Source: an uncultured Eubacteriales bacterium
GTDB lineage: Bacteria; Bacillota; Clostridia; Christensenellales; Borkfalkiaceae
Length of the DNA stretch: 12,767 nt
Direction: 5' to 3'
NCBI GenBank assembly: GCA_902465495.1
Contig: CABQND010000053.1
Location: forward strand, 1-12,767
Part shown: positions 1-5,948 of the stretch, piece by piece
Position numbering within the stretch: position 1 is the first letter of the stretch
How the letters are laid out: each line of letters begins with the position of its first letter
Notes under the pieces: generated by a model
What the model was told of the DNA's origin: nothing
The model's database searches: none
Seen by the model: the letters and a program-made list of their open reading frames with translations, nothing else
Position numbers and translations under genes: made by a program

Positions 1-2785
1 CATCGATGTCAGCGCACAAGGACGCCGCCCTTTCCGCATCCGATACGCATCCCGCAGAGATATCCGTTCCTGCCGCCGATCCCGCAGGATCGCCTTTTGA
101 AACGGCATTTCCTTCCAAAATGACCCATGGTGTCTGGCATATCCCGACCAACATTCCGCTCAATACCGAGCCGCTGACGGACAATGTACCCGACCCGACA
201 CAATTTTCGATACTGCACAGTTTCTGTGTATCGGATGAGTACGCGCCTGCCGCAAACCCGATCACACCGCCCGCCGCCGTCTGCGCCGCCGCAGAATCGG
301 CTCCGCATACTTCAATAGATCCGTCGCTGTAACACATTTCCATAAAACAGGATAAGGATGTCGGCTTTCCGAAATAGCCGACGATGCCGCCGACATACAG
401 ATCGGACAGGCCTTCCGCACGAACTTTTCCGTGATTGACACATCCCGACAGGCGGATATTGTCCGCCGTCCAGCCACTGATCCCGCCGACATAGCCCGTT
501 TTTACGTTGCATTCCACATAGATGTCGCCGCTGTTCACGCATTCAAGAAAAGTTATGTTTTTGCCGTTTCCGCTGATCCCGCCGACATACGCCGTACAGG
601 CAAAACCGACATAGACATCACCTGCATTCGCACATCGGACTATGCTTGCATTATTCTCGGTATACCCGACGATCCCGCCCGCAAAAACATTGTTCCCGTT
701 ATGCGAGTGCGGCACGGTCACCGATGCCGCATTATAACAATTTTCTATCGTGACGTATTTCAGCGCGCGCCCCGCAATGCCTCCGACTTGCTCGTAAGCG
801 GTCACCGAAACGGTAGATTCGACACGGCAATCCTGAATCAGGAGCGGTGCGGACGCGGAAACGCCTTCTCCCCATCCGACAACGGCACCGATGTTGGTCA
901 TTCCTTCGATTTCCGCATTGCGAAGCGTGATCCCCCGAATCGTCCCTCCTAACACATACCCGAACAACCCGCGACAATACAGGTATGGCGCAAAGATACG
1001 AAGATCGGAAAGAGCATATCCGCCGCCGTCATATGTCCCTTTAAATGCGTGCTTGTGCGATCCGCCCTGCAAATAATATCCTACCGGTTGTATGTTTGCT
1101 CCGCCGAAACTGATATCGCACGTCTGCAACAAATACTTTCCTTCAAATGTTTCACCGCCGTTCACACGCTCGGCAAGCAATCGGAAATCTGCGGCAGACG
1201 AAACGAGATACGGGTCTTCCTGCGTACCGCTTCCACCGGAAAATTGCGAAGAAGTTTCCCCCCATTCATGTTGGGGTACTCCCGCAATACCGTCTGTGTC
1301 CTTGATCAGATTTTTCAATGAAGAGCCTTCGGACACAAGCTTCCCTGCCAGCACATCTTCTTCTGTAAATTTTGCGAACAGGATCTGCGCCGCAACTGTG
1401 CGCGAATAGTCGTACTGCACGTATATGTTGCCTTCCGCATCCACGGCTATGTCGGGATAGGATACAGCATTGCGTTCATCGAGAAGCAATCCGCCTTTCC
1501 AAGTATTTCCGCCGTCTTCGGATATGTATGCCGTAAGATTGATTCTGGCTGTCGTCACTTCGGACATGGTCTTGCCGTGTTTTACGAGCAAAAGATTTCC
1601 CGAAGGCAAAGTGCGAATAGTCGCCATGCTGTTAACATGTTTAAAGGCAACTTCTTCTGCCGTCCACGTTCTGCCGCCGTCCGAAGAATAACTCTTTTTA
1701 ATGCTTGATGAACAGCGGGCATACATCATCAGCCGTCCGTCCGAAAGTTCAACGACCGAATGTTCATTAAAATAGCTATCCGAAAAAATCACGCCGCCGC
1801 GGTAAGCCCAGCCCTCCCCCTGATCGTCGGAAGCATAGACATTTGCACCTCGGATATTATCCAGTTCGCGGTAACAATTTTCCAACGGAGCGGTAATGTG
1901 CCACCGTTCCCAGATCGATACGGGCAGTATCCACTCTCCGCTCTGCGTTACGATCGGTTTCTTGATCGACGCCCCCGGCCCGATGTAAACGGGATCGGAC
2001 CAAACGGGCTGCTCCGCATCGGGATCGTCACAGCGGATGTAAAAGTTTGCCCCGCTTCCGTCCCACATCCCGAAGGACTGCTGATAAAACAACCACATCC
2101 TGCCCATGGGATCGCACCAAAACGCGCCGATGTGCGTATTCATCATCATCGGAAGCGATTTACTGTGCGGATCGATCACAAACTGAATATCTTCCCAAGT
2201 TTTTCCGCCGTCATCGCTGTACGTCGCGATGAGATAAGCGCCCGGGCCGTCTTCCCCTCCGATCCAACAGCTCCACAGCCTGCCTTTCGGGGTGACTTCG
2301 ATGCTCATCGTCATGGCAAAATACTGATAGTTCCTGTAATAATCCTCCGAAGGAGAAAAATTCACGGGTGCAGGGACTTTGATAAGATCAAGCGTCTCCT
2401 TGGAATACACTTTTGCTTCTCCTGCGAGTTCATACCGAAGATATAATGAAACATCCTCTCCGACACTGCCCCCAAACGAAATTGCGTTTCCGTCTTTGTC
2501 CGTCCATATCTTTGTATAACCGGCCCGTTCCGCGCCGGGGTTTTTGTTTTCCAAAATCGCACCCTCCGCAAGTTCTTCCTTTATCAGAATCGTCGTACCG
2601 TCGCTGTCATAATAGGTCACGGTATATGTTTTTGCCACATCTTCGTCCTTTCCGTCTTCCTGCGGCTCTTCAGTCTGGACATTTCCGCCTCCGCCGTTCT
2701 TTTCCGTCTCTTCGCATCCCGCCACACATATGAGCGACGCAGCCATTACAACCGCCAGCAATATTCCGATCATTCGTTTCAGCAT
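1..2785 (-). CDS. Surface lipoprotein with InlB-type repeat, sialidase-fold (BNR/Asp-box) domain and GLUG repeats; 3' end outside window
   Basis: The frame read leftward from ATG 2785 stays open for 928 codons to the window edge, so the C-terminus is missing. The start has TAAGGAGGA 6 bases upstream. Residues 1-24 form a lipoprotein signal peptide with lipobox V-A-G-C (Cys24), followed by a Gly/Glu-rich linker. Residues about 52-118 resemble an InlB/Listeria-Bacteroides repeat (YTVTYYDSDGTT... GYTKIW). Residues about 145-490 look like a BNR_2/sialidase-superfamily propeller with four Asp boxes starting at S190 (SDDGGKTW), S319 (degenerate, SDDQGEGW), S367 (SSDGGRTW) and S422 (SEDGGNTW). From about residue 515 (GGSGTQEDPYLVSS) to the edge there are GLUG-type repeats with recurring V/A-GGI-V/S/A-G motifs near residues 665, 703, 732, 763, 800 and 840. 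I infer an exported, membrane-anchored glycan-binding or glycan-hydrolysing protein. I do not see a classical FRIP motif, so true sialidase activity is not assured. The gene is divergent from an ArsR-like regulator. Confidence 0.88.
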   Translation of the reverse strand, partial: MLKRMIGILLAVVMAASLICVAGCEETEKNGGGGNVQTEEPQEDGKDEDVAKTYTVTYYDSDGTTILIKEELAEGAILENKNPGAERAGYTKIWTDKDGNAISFGGSVGEDVSLYLRYELAGEAKVYSKETLDLIKVPAPVNFSPSEDYYRNYQYFAMTMSIEVTPKGRLWSCWIGGEDGPGAYLIATYSDDGGKTWEDIQFVIDPHSKSLPMMMNTHIGAFWCDPMGRMWLFYQQSFGMWDGSGANFYIRCDDPDAEQPVWSDPVYIGPGASIKKPIVTQSGEWILPVSIWERWHITAPLENCYRELDNIRGANVYASDDQGEGWAYRGGVIFSDSYFNEHSVVELSDGRLMMYARCSSSIKKSYSSDGGRTWTAEEVAFKHVNSMATIRTLPSGNLLLVKHGKTMSEVTTARINLTAYISEDGGNTWKGGLLLDERNAVSYPDIAVDAEGNIYVQYDYSRTVAAQILFAKFTEEDVLAGKLVSEGSSLKNLIKDTDGIAGVPQHEWGETSSQFSGGSGTQEDPYLVSSAADFRLLAERVNGGETFEGKYLLQTCDISFGGANIQPVGYYLQGGSHKHAFKGTYDGGGYALSDLRIFAPYLYCRGLFGYVLGGTIRGITLRNAEIEGMTNIGAVVGWGEGVSASAPLLIQDCRVESTVSVTAYEQVGGIAGRALKYVTIENCYNAASVTVPHSHNGNNVFAGGIVGYTENNASIVRCANAGDVYVGFACTAYVGGISGNGKNITFLECVNSGDIYVECNVKTGYVGGISGWTADNIRLSGCVNHGKVRAEGLSDLYVGGIVGYFGKPTSLSCFMEMCYSDGSIEVCGADSAAAQTAAGGVIGFAAGAYSSDTQKLCSIENCVGSGTLSVSGSVLSGMLVGICQTPWVILEGNAVSKGDPAGSAAGTDISAGCVSDAERAASLCADID

Positions 2786-2827
2786 TGATTATCCTCCTTA
2801 TTCATGCCTGATCGCATTCACGGATTT

Positions 2828-2856
2828 AGTTTATCACACCGATTTAAAACAATCAA
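2828..2856 (-). promoter_or_regulatory. Probable promoter of the sialidase/GLUG lipoprotein gene
   Basis: On the minus strand TTGATT (2851-2856) and TAAACT (2828-2833) are separated by exactly 17 bases. Each box matches the sigma-A consensus at four of six positions, so this is a moderate promoter that may need an activator. The 9-bp inverted repeat at 2861-2890 lies just upstream of its -35 box. Confidence 0.45.
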
Positions 2857-2860
2857 GTCT

Positions 2861-2890
2861 ACTGAATTTGCAAAATTTTTTAAATTCAGT
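2861..2890. promoter_or_regulatory. Inverted repeat, candidate operator between the divergent genes
   Basis: ACTGAATTT (2861-2869) and AAATTCAGT (2882-2890) are perfect 9-base reverse complements separated by 12 bases. The right arm touches the regulator's -35 box, and the left arm ends four bases upstream of the lipoprotein promoter's -35 box. Both position and symmetry suit a dimeric winged-helix regulator, most simply the divergent ArsR-like protein. The central part is A/T rich without a U-run after the stem, so a terminator is unlikely. Confidence 0.5.
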
Positions 2891-2918
2891 TGACAATCGT
2901 CAACTTCAAATTTAAAAT
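2889..2918 (+). promoter_or_regulatory. Promoter of the ArsR-like regulator gene, with an internal palindrome
   Basis: TTGACA (2890-2895) and TAAAAT (2913-2918) are 17 bases apart. The -35 box is embedded in GTTGAC-AATC-GTCAAC (2889-2904), a perfect 6-4-6 inverted repeat, which suggests autoregulation by the encoded protein. The expected transcript starts near 2925, leaving only a short leader before ATG 2937. Confidence 0.6.
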
Positions 2919-2936
2919 AAATATGCAAGCAGACAC

Positions 2937-3986
2937 ATGCGAAGGAAACAAACGCAAAAAAACATCGTCTGCGGAAATACACATATGTTTGACAGCGAAC
3001 AGAAAATCAATTATGACGGCATTGTCAAAACGAGCATTACGGACGAAAACGATAAAGAGCGCATTTTCGGCATTGCCTGCGCTCTGGCACATCCCCTGCG
3101 TCTTACCATTTTAGAACAGTTGCTTACACAGCCGCGCTCGATCACGGAAATCGCCAAAATTAACAAAATCACCAACTCCACCGCGATCTTTCATCTCAAA
3201 CTCATGGAAAAAGCACAGCTCGTATTCAGTCGCTGTCAACCCAACAAAAAGGGAAAAACGCTGATATTCTACATCAACTTTTCGGAGATCGGCATATCGA
3301 CACAGCCCAAGGCACAATCGGATATCCATATCTTTACGCAGAGCGCGGGCGTCGGAGAATACGTGGAGGCCTGCTTTTCCAAATATCTGCGCATTGCCAC
3401 TTCCGATAATATAATCGTGCTCGAACATAACGATGCCTTTCATTCCTGCCGCTTTGACGCACAATTGCTGTGTACCGACGGCGGGAAATTTACGTACGCT
3501 TTCAGCAATGCTTTTGCAAAAGAAAACACAGTCCGCAGGATCGAATTTTCCCTGGAACTGTGTTCGGAATCACCCTATTTCAGAAATGACTGGAAAAGCG
3601 AGATCTCGTTCGATGTCAACGGAACGGAGATCCTCACCTATATTTCCCCCGGCGATTTCGGGGACAGGCGGGGAAAACTGAACCCGCCCTGGTGGGCAAA
3701 TAAATACACCCAGTACGGTCAGCTCGTGCGCATCGCCATTGATCGTGAAGGTGTTTGGCTGAACGGAAATCTGTCAAACGCAATCACTCTGGACTGTCTG
3801 CAACTGGAAAAATCCAACCGACTGACCTTTTCGGTATACACAAAAGATGACGCAAAATATGCGGGAGGCTTTAACCTGTTCGGGAAAAAGTTCGGAAACT
3901 TCGAACAGGATATCGTGCTCCGCTGTGAATGCGAACCTAAACGCTGCGAAATTCCGTCTCCTTGCGAAAACGCTCCAGCGCCCTGA
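2937..3986 (+). CDS. ArsR-like winged-helix transcriptional regulator with C-terminal sensory-type domain
   Basis: The N-terminal third carries an ArsR-type winged helix at about residues 40-115 (LAHPLRLTILEQLL; ITEIAKINKITNSTAIFHLKLMEKAQLV; then a wing with KGKTLIFYI). The remaining ~200 residues form a mainly beta domain with IEFSLELCSESPYFRNDW, SPGDFGDRRGKLNPPWW, QYGQLVRI and GGFNLFGKKFGNFEQDIVLR. I recall this block from COG4189-type predicted regulators of Clostridia and Paenibacilli; its ligand is unknown to me. It probably controls the divergent lipoprotein gene and itself. ATG 2937 has no clear ribosome site. ATG 2985 (residue 17) is preceded by a weak GGAAA and is a credible alternative. 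The last ~12 residues extend past the family-like ending, and the gene overlaps the tail of the convergent small gene by 50 bases. Confidence 0.85.
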   Translation: MRRKQTQKNIVCGNTHMFDSEQKINYDGIVKTSITDENDKERIFGIACALAHPLRLTILEQLLTQPRSITEIAKINKITNSTAIFHLKLMEKAQLVFSRCQPNKKGKTLIFYINFSEIGISTQPKAQSDIHIFTQSAGVGEYVEACFSKYLRIATSDNIIVLEHNDAFHSCRFDAQLLCTDGGKFTYAFSNAFAKENTVRRIEFSLELCSESPYFRNDWKSEISFDVNGTEILTYISPGDFGDRRGKLNPPWWANKYTQYGQLVRIAIDREGVWLNGNLSNAITLDCLQLEKSNRLTFSVYTKDDAKYAGGFNLFGKKFGNFEQDIVLRCECEPKRCEIPSPCENAPAP

Positions 3987-4332
3987 GATAACGTTCGGAC
4001 AACGCCAGTGTGTAGCGCTGTTTTTCTTCATAGGAAAGCTTATCATATACGGCATGATCGGTCAACCTTCCGATCGCATCGGACACCTCCCCTTCCGAAA
4101 GCAAAAGCGCGCGTACTTTTTCATAAAATGCATCGTCACCGCCGCCCTTGATCGTACAGGATACCTTCCCCGCAAAATAGCGGCAGGCACGGCTTTCGCT
4201 CACTCCCAGCGAACGCGCCCGTTCCAGTTCATCCGAAAGTTCCGTTTTGCAATTTTCCCAAAAGCCGCTTTTCAAGCGGCTTTTCGCTTCTTTCGCAATG
4301 CTCTTGAAACTCTTTTCGACTGACTTCGCCAT
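3937..4332 (-). CDS. Small protein of unknown function downstream of rpsU
   Basis: This is a 131-residue, mostly helical, highly charged protein with no signal peptide or membrane segment. The start is well supported: GGAGGAGAT lies directly before ATG 4332. Visible segments are a basic N-terminus (MAKSVEKSFKSIAKEAKSRL), a middle with SLGVSESRACRYFAGKV, and a C-terminus with RLTDHAVYDKLSYEEKQRY followed by a helix rich in Leu, Arg and Glu. I do not recognise the family, and it does not resemble YqeY, which often follows rpsU. It follows rpsU by 70 bases that hold a terminator, so it is probably expressed by read-through. A perfect hairpin occurs inside its first 25 codons. Its 3' end overlaps the convergent regulator gene by 50 bases. 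Confidence 0.72.
   Translation of the reverse strand: MAKSVEKSFKSIAKEAKSRLKSGFWENCKTELSDELERARSLGVSESRACRYFAGKVSCTIKGGGDDAFYEKVRALLLSEGEVSDAIGRLTDHAVYDKLSYEEKQRYTLALSERYLRALERFRKETEFRSV
4260..4284. repeat. Perfect 11-bp hairpin inside the 5' coding part of the small gene
   Basis: AAAAGCCGCTT (4260-4270) and AAGCGGCTTTT (4274-4284) are perfect reverse complements with a 3-base loop. In the minus-strand transcript the stem covers codons about 17-24 and ends in UUUU followed by GGG. It could act as a weak intragenic terminator or a translational block, or it could be a chance product of Lys/Ser/Leu codons. Confidence 0.5.
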
Positions 4333-4363
4333 ATCTCCTCCGCGTTCGACAATTTCCGCTCAA

Positions 4364-4398
4364 ACAAAAAGCCCGTTATCTTTCAATAACAGGCTTTT
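4364..4398 (-). terminator. Intrinsic terminator after rpsU
   Basis: Arms 4367-4379 and 4386-4398 pair with one C/A mismatch around a 6-base loop. On the minus strand the stem runs into GGGCTTTTTGTTTG, a T-rich tail. It begins five bases past the rpsU stop codon, so it should set the 3' end of the rpsU transcript, with some read-through into the next small gene. Confidence 0.75.
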
Positions 4399-4402
4399 GT
4401 AC

Positions 4403-4582
4403 TCAGTTTTTGACGCTTCTTTTGCGCGCCGCTTCCGACTTCTTCTTTTTGCGCACGGAAGGCTTCTCGTAATGTTCTTTACGGCGAAGATCTCCGATGA
4501 TTCCGTCGCGCGAACATTTTCTTTTAAAACGACGCAGTGCGCTGTCGATCGATTCATTCTCTCCGACACGGATCGTGGACAT
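4403..4582 (-). CDS. rpsU: 30S ribosomal protein bS21
   Basis: The 59-residue product MSTIRVGENESIDSALRRFK... RKCSRDGIIGDLRRKEHYEK, with a Lys/Arg-rich C-terminus, is a full-length bS21, a small-subunit protein that acts in translation initiation. The start at 4582 is chosen because the sequence begins at the family-typical MSTIRV and has AGGAGG ten bases upstream. A longer in-frame ATG at 4654 lies in the -35 box of the promoter and is not credible. The gene has its own promoter and terminator. Confidence 0.96.
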   Translation of the reverse strand: MSTIRVGENESIDSALRRFKRKCSRDGIIGDLRRKEHYEKPSVRKKKKSEAARKRSVKN

Positions 4583-4625
4583 TCCTTTCAACCCTCCTTC
4601 GCCTAAGCACTTAGTCAACGCAGAT

Positions 4626-4654
4626 ATTTTAATACAACCCGAAAAGAAAGTCAA
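4626..4654 (-). promoter_or_regulatory. Promoter of rpsU
   Basis: On the minus strand TTGACT (4649-4654) and TAAAAT (4626-4631) are separated by 17 bases. The leader of about 37 bases contains the short palindrome CTAAG-CA-CTTAG (4603-4614) just ahead of the ribosome site. That palindrome may be a small leader structure, but it is only 5 bp long. Confidence 0.75.
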
Positions 4655-4702
4655 GCAAAAGCACCCGGCTTTTTTGTTTTTTCATGACAAATCGCTTGCA
4701 CC

Positions 4703-4731
4703 TTGACAAACTTGTTTCGGATATATATAAT
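4703..4731 (+). promoter_or_regulatory. Strong sigma-A promoter of the membrane protein gene
   Basis: TTGACA (4703-4708) and TATAAT (4726-4731) are both perfect consensus boxes with a 17-base spacer, preceding the gene start by about 45 bases. It is divergent from the rpsU promoter, and the two -35 boxes are about 50 bases apart. Confidence 0.85.
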
Positions 4732-4774
4732 ATGTGTAAACTTACTTCCAACAAAAAGCCAAAGGAGAAATCGT

Positions 4775-5869
4775 ATGATGCAGAATTCTTCAAACCAAAC
4801 CGTACGCTCCCTGCACCGCAAACTCATCCTCCCCAATATATTTATTACTGTCGTCGCACTGATCGCCGCGTTCTCGCTCTTTTTCGGAGCATGGATCAGC
4901 GTTACACTTACCCTGGACGAAAAATTCGTGTCCGAACTCGCGGACAACATGAGTTCTTCCGAGACTGGCACTGATCCCGAACAGATCAAGTTTTTATTCA
5001 AAGGCGTTCAGACAGATATTACCGTCTCGCTCGAACCGACAAAGATGCTAAAAGCGGGCTTTGCGGAAAACACCGACGGTGTGCGCGCTTTTCTCGAAGA
5101 TGCGCTCAGCGACGCAATCGCATCCGTTTCCGAACTTACCGAACAGATGCTTCCCTCCATGATGGCGATCATTGCCTCGAACGCCCTTTCAGATGCGGGC
5201 GCAGGAACGATCGACTACACCCAAGTCGACACCGCCGCCCTCTCCCAGACAATCGAACAACTCAACGCACAGCAGCCCGACGCCGCAAAAGAAACCTTCC
5301 TTTCCGCATGCGATGCATATGCTTCCGAACAACTCGGAACCTCGCTGTCGCAAGCAGAAAAAGAAATGGTCGCTTCGCGTTTCGATGAAGTCGTGGAGCT
5401 TATGACGGACGAAAACGGCACGATCGCCGCCGATAACATACTCACTGCTGCAGGGGAATCCTCTTCCGTGGAAATTCCGGATGCGGAAGCACTGATCGGC
5501 CAGATCCCCGCCGAAACGCAGCTGATGATCCAAAAAATCTGTAAGATTGTCGGCGTCATCGCCTATGTGCTCGCCGCTCTTTGGCTACTGCTCGCCGTCC
5601 TTGCCTTCCTGCATATTTTCCTGCCCAACAAAAAAGTGGCAATGTGGTATGTCAAAGCGACGGGATATCTCCCCTTCTTGATCTGCTGGCTGCTACCCGT
5701 GATCGGCATCAAACTGGCGCCTTCACTCGCGCCCGATTTTTCTTCCCTTCCCGCCATGGCGTTCGGCGGCATCACCGTCGTTTCGTTCGTATGTCTGCTC
5801 ATCCTTTGGGGTATTTCGATCTTCTGGTGCCATCCGATCAAAAAACGAATCCGTGCACTAAATAAATAA
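4775..5869 (+). CDS. Integral membrane protein with a large extracytoplasmic helical domain, function unknown
   Basis: The start at ATG 4775 follows AAGGAGA by 7 bases and comes after the promoter. An in-frame ATG at 4703 lies inside the -35 box and is rejected. The product has 364 residues. One membrane segment lies at about residues 20-43 (LPNIFITVVALIAAFSLFFG). It is followed by ~210 mostly helical residues rich in Ala, Glu, Asp and Ser, with many Glu/Gln/Thr pairs and no lipobox. Three further membrane segments lie at about 260-282, 298-315 and 328-350, before a basic tail (KKRIRALNK). An even number of segments plus basic residues at both ends suggest a cytoplasmic N- and C-terminus with the acidic domain outside. 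I do not recognise the family. No gene partner is evident: it is transcribed alone, divergent from rpsU and convergent to the ATPase gene. Confidence 0.82.
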   Translation: MMQNSSNQTVRSLHRKLILPNIFITVVALIAAFSLFFGAWISVTLTLDEKFVSELADNMSSSETGTDPEQIKFLFKGVQTDITVSLEPTKMLKAGFAENTDGVRAFLEDALSDAIASVSELTEQMLPSMMAIIASNALSDAGAGTIDYTQVDTAALSQTIEQLNAQQPDAAKETFLSACDAYASEQLGTSLSQAEKEMVASRFDEVVELMTDENGTIAADNILTAAGESSSVEIPDAEALIGQIPAETQLMIQKICKIVGVIAYVLAALWLLLAVLAFLHIFLPNKKVAMWYVKATGYLPFLICWLLPVIGIKLAPSLAPDFSSLPAMAFGGITVVSFVCLLILWGISIFWCHPIKKRIRALNK

Positions 5870-5885
5870 GCTTTTCCGAATATAG

Positions 5886-5904
5886 GCCCGCGCAATGCGC
5901 GGGC
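5886..5904. terminator. GC-rich hairpin after the membrane protein gene
   Basis: GCCCGCGC (5886-5893) and GCGCGGGC (5897-5904) are perfect 8-bp arms with a 3-base loop, 16 bases after the plus-strand stop codon. The stem is followed by eight A on the plus strand, so it lacks a U-run in that direction. It may halt the plus transcript weakly or shield its 3' end. Confidence 0.45.
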
Positions 5905-5945
5905 AAAAAAAAGCGGCGTTCCCTTAATTTCGGGAACGCCGCTTT
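5905..5945 (-). terminator. Intrinsic terminator of the P-type ATPase gene, possibly bidirectional
   Basis: Arms 5910-5923 and 5932-5945 are 14-base perfect complements with an 8-base loop, starting just after the ATPase stop codon. In the minus direction the stem ends in a run of eight T (5905-5912), a textbook intrinsic terminator. In the plus direction it is followed by GCTTTAAATC, a weaker tail that could also stop the convergent membrane protein transcript. Confidence 0.88.
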
Positions 5946-5948
5946 GCT

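Noticed and set aside
431..952. Plus-strand open frame of 173 codons
   Set aside because: It is antisense to the GLUG part of the lipoprotein gene, has no ribosome site and no recognisable protein features. The minus frame has signal peptide and repeat domains.
1760..2446. Plus-strand open frame of 228 codons
   Set aside because: It lies opposite the sialidase-fold coding region, and its composition follows from the reverse codons of that gene. No ribosome site or domain is visible.
4583..4654. N-terminal extension of bS21 from ATG 4654
   Set aside because: This start lies in the -35 box of the rpsU promoter and would add 24 residues absent from the family.
4655..4677. Terminator-like AAAAGC-ACCCG-GCTTTT followed by T-rich sequence on the plus strand
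   Set aside because: The stem is only 6 bp, no plus-strand gene ends before it, and it lies between two divergent promoters. It may be chance.
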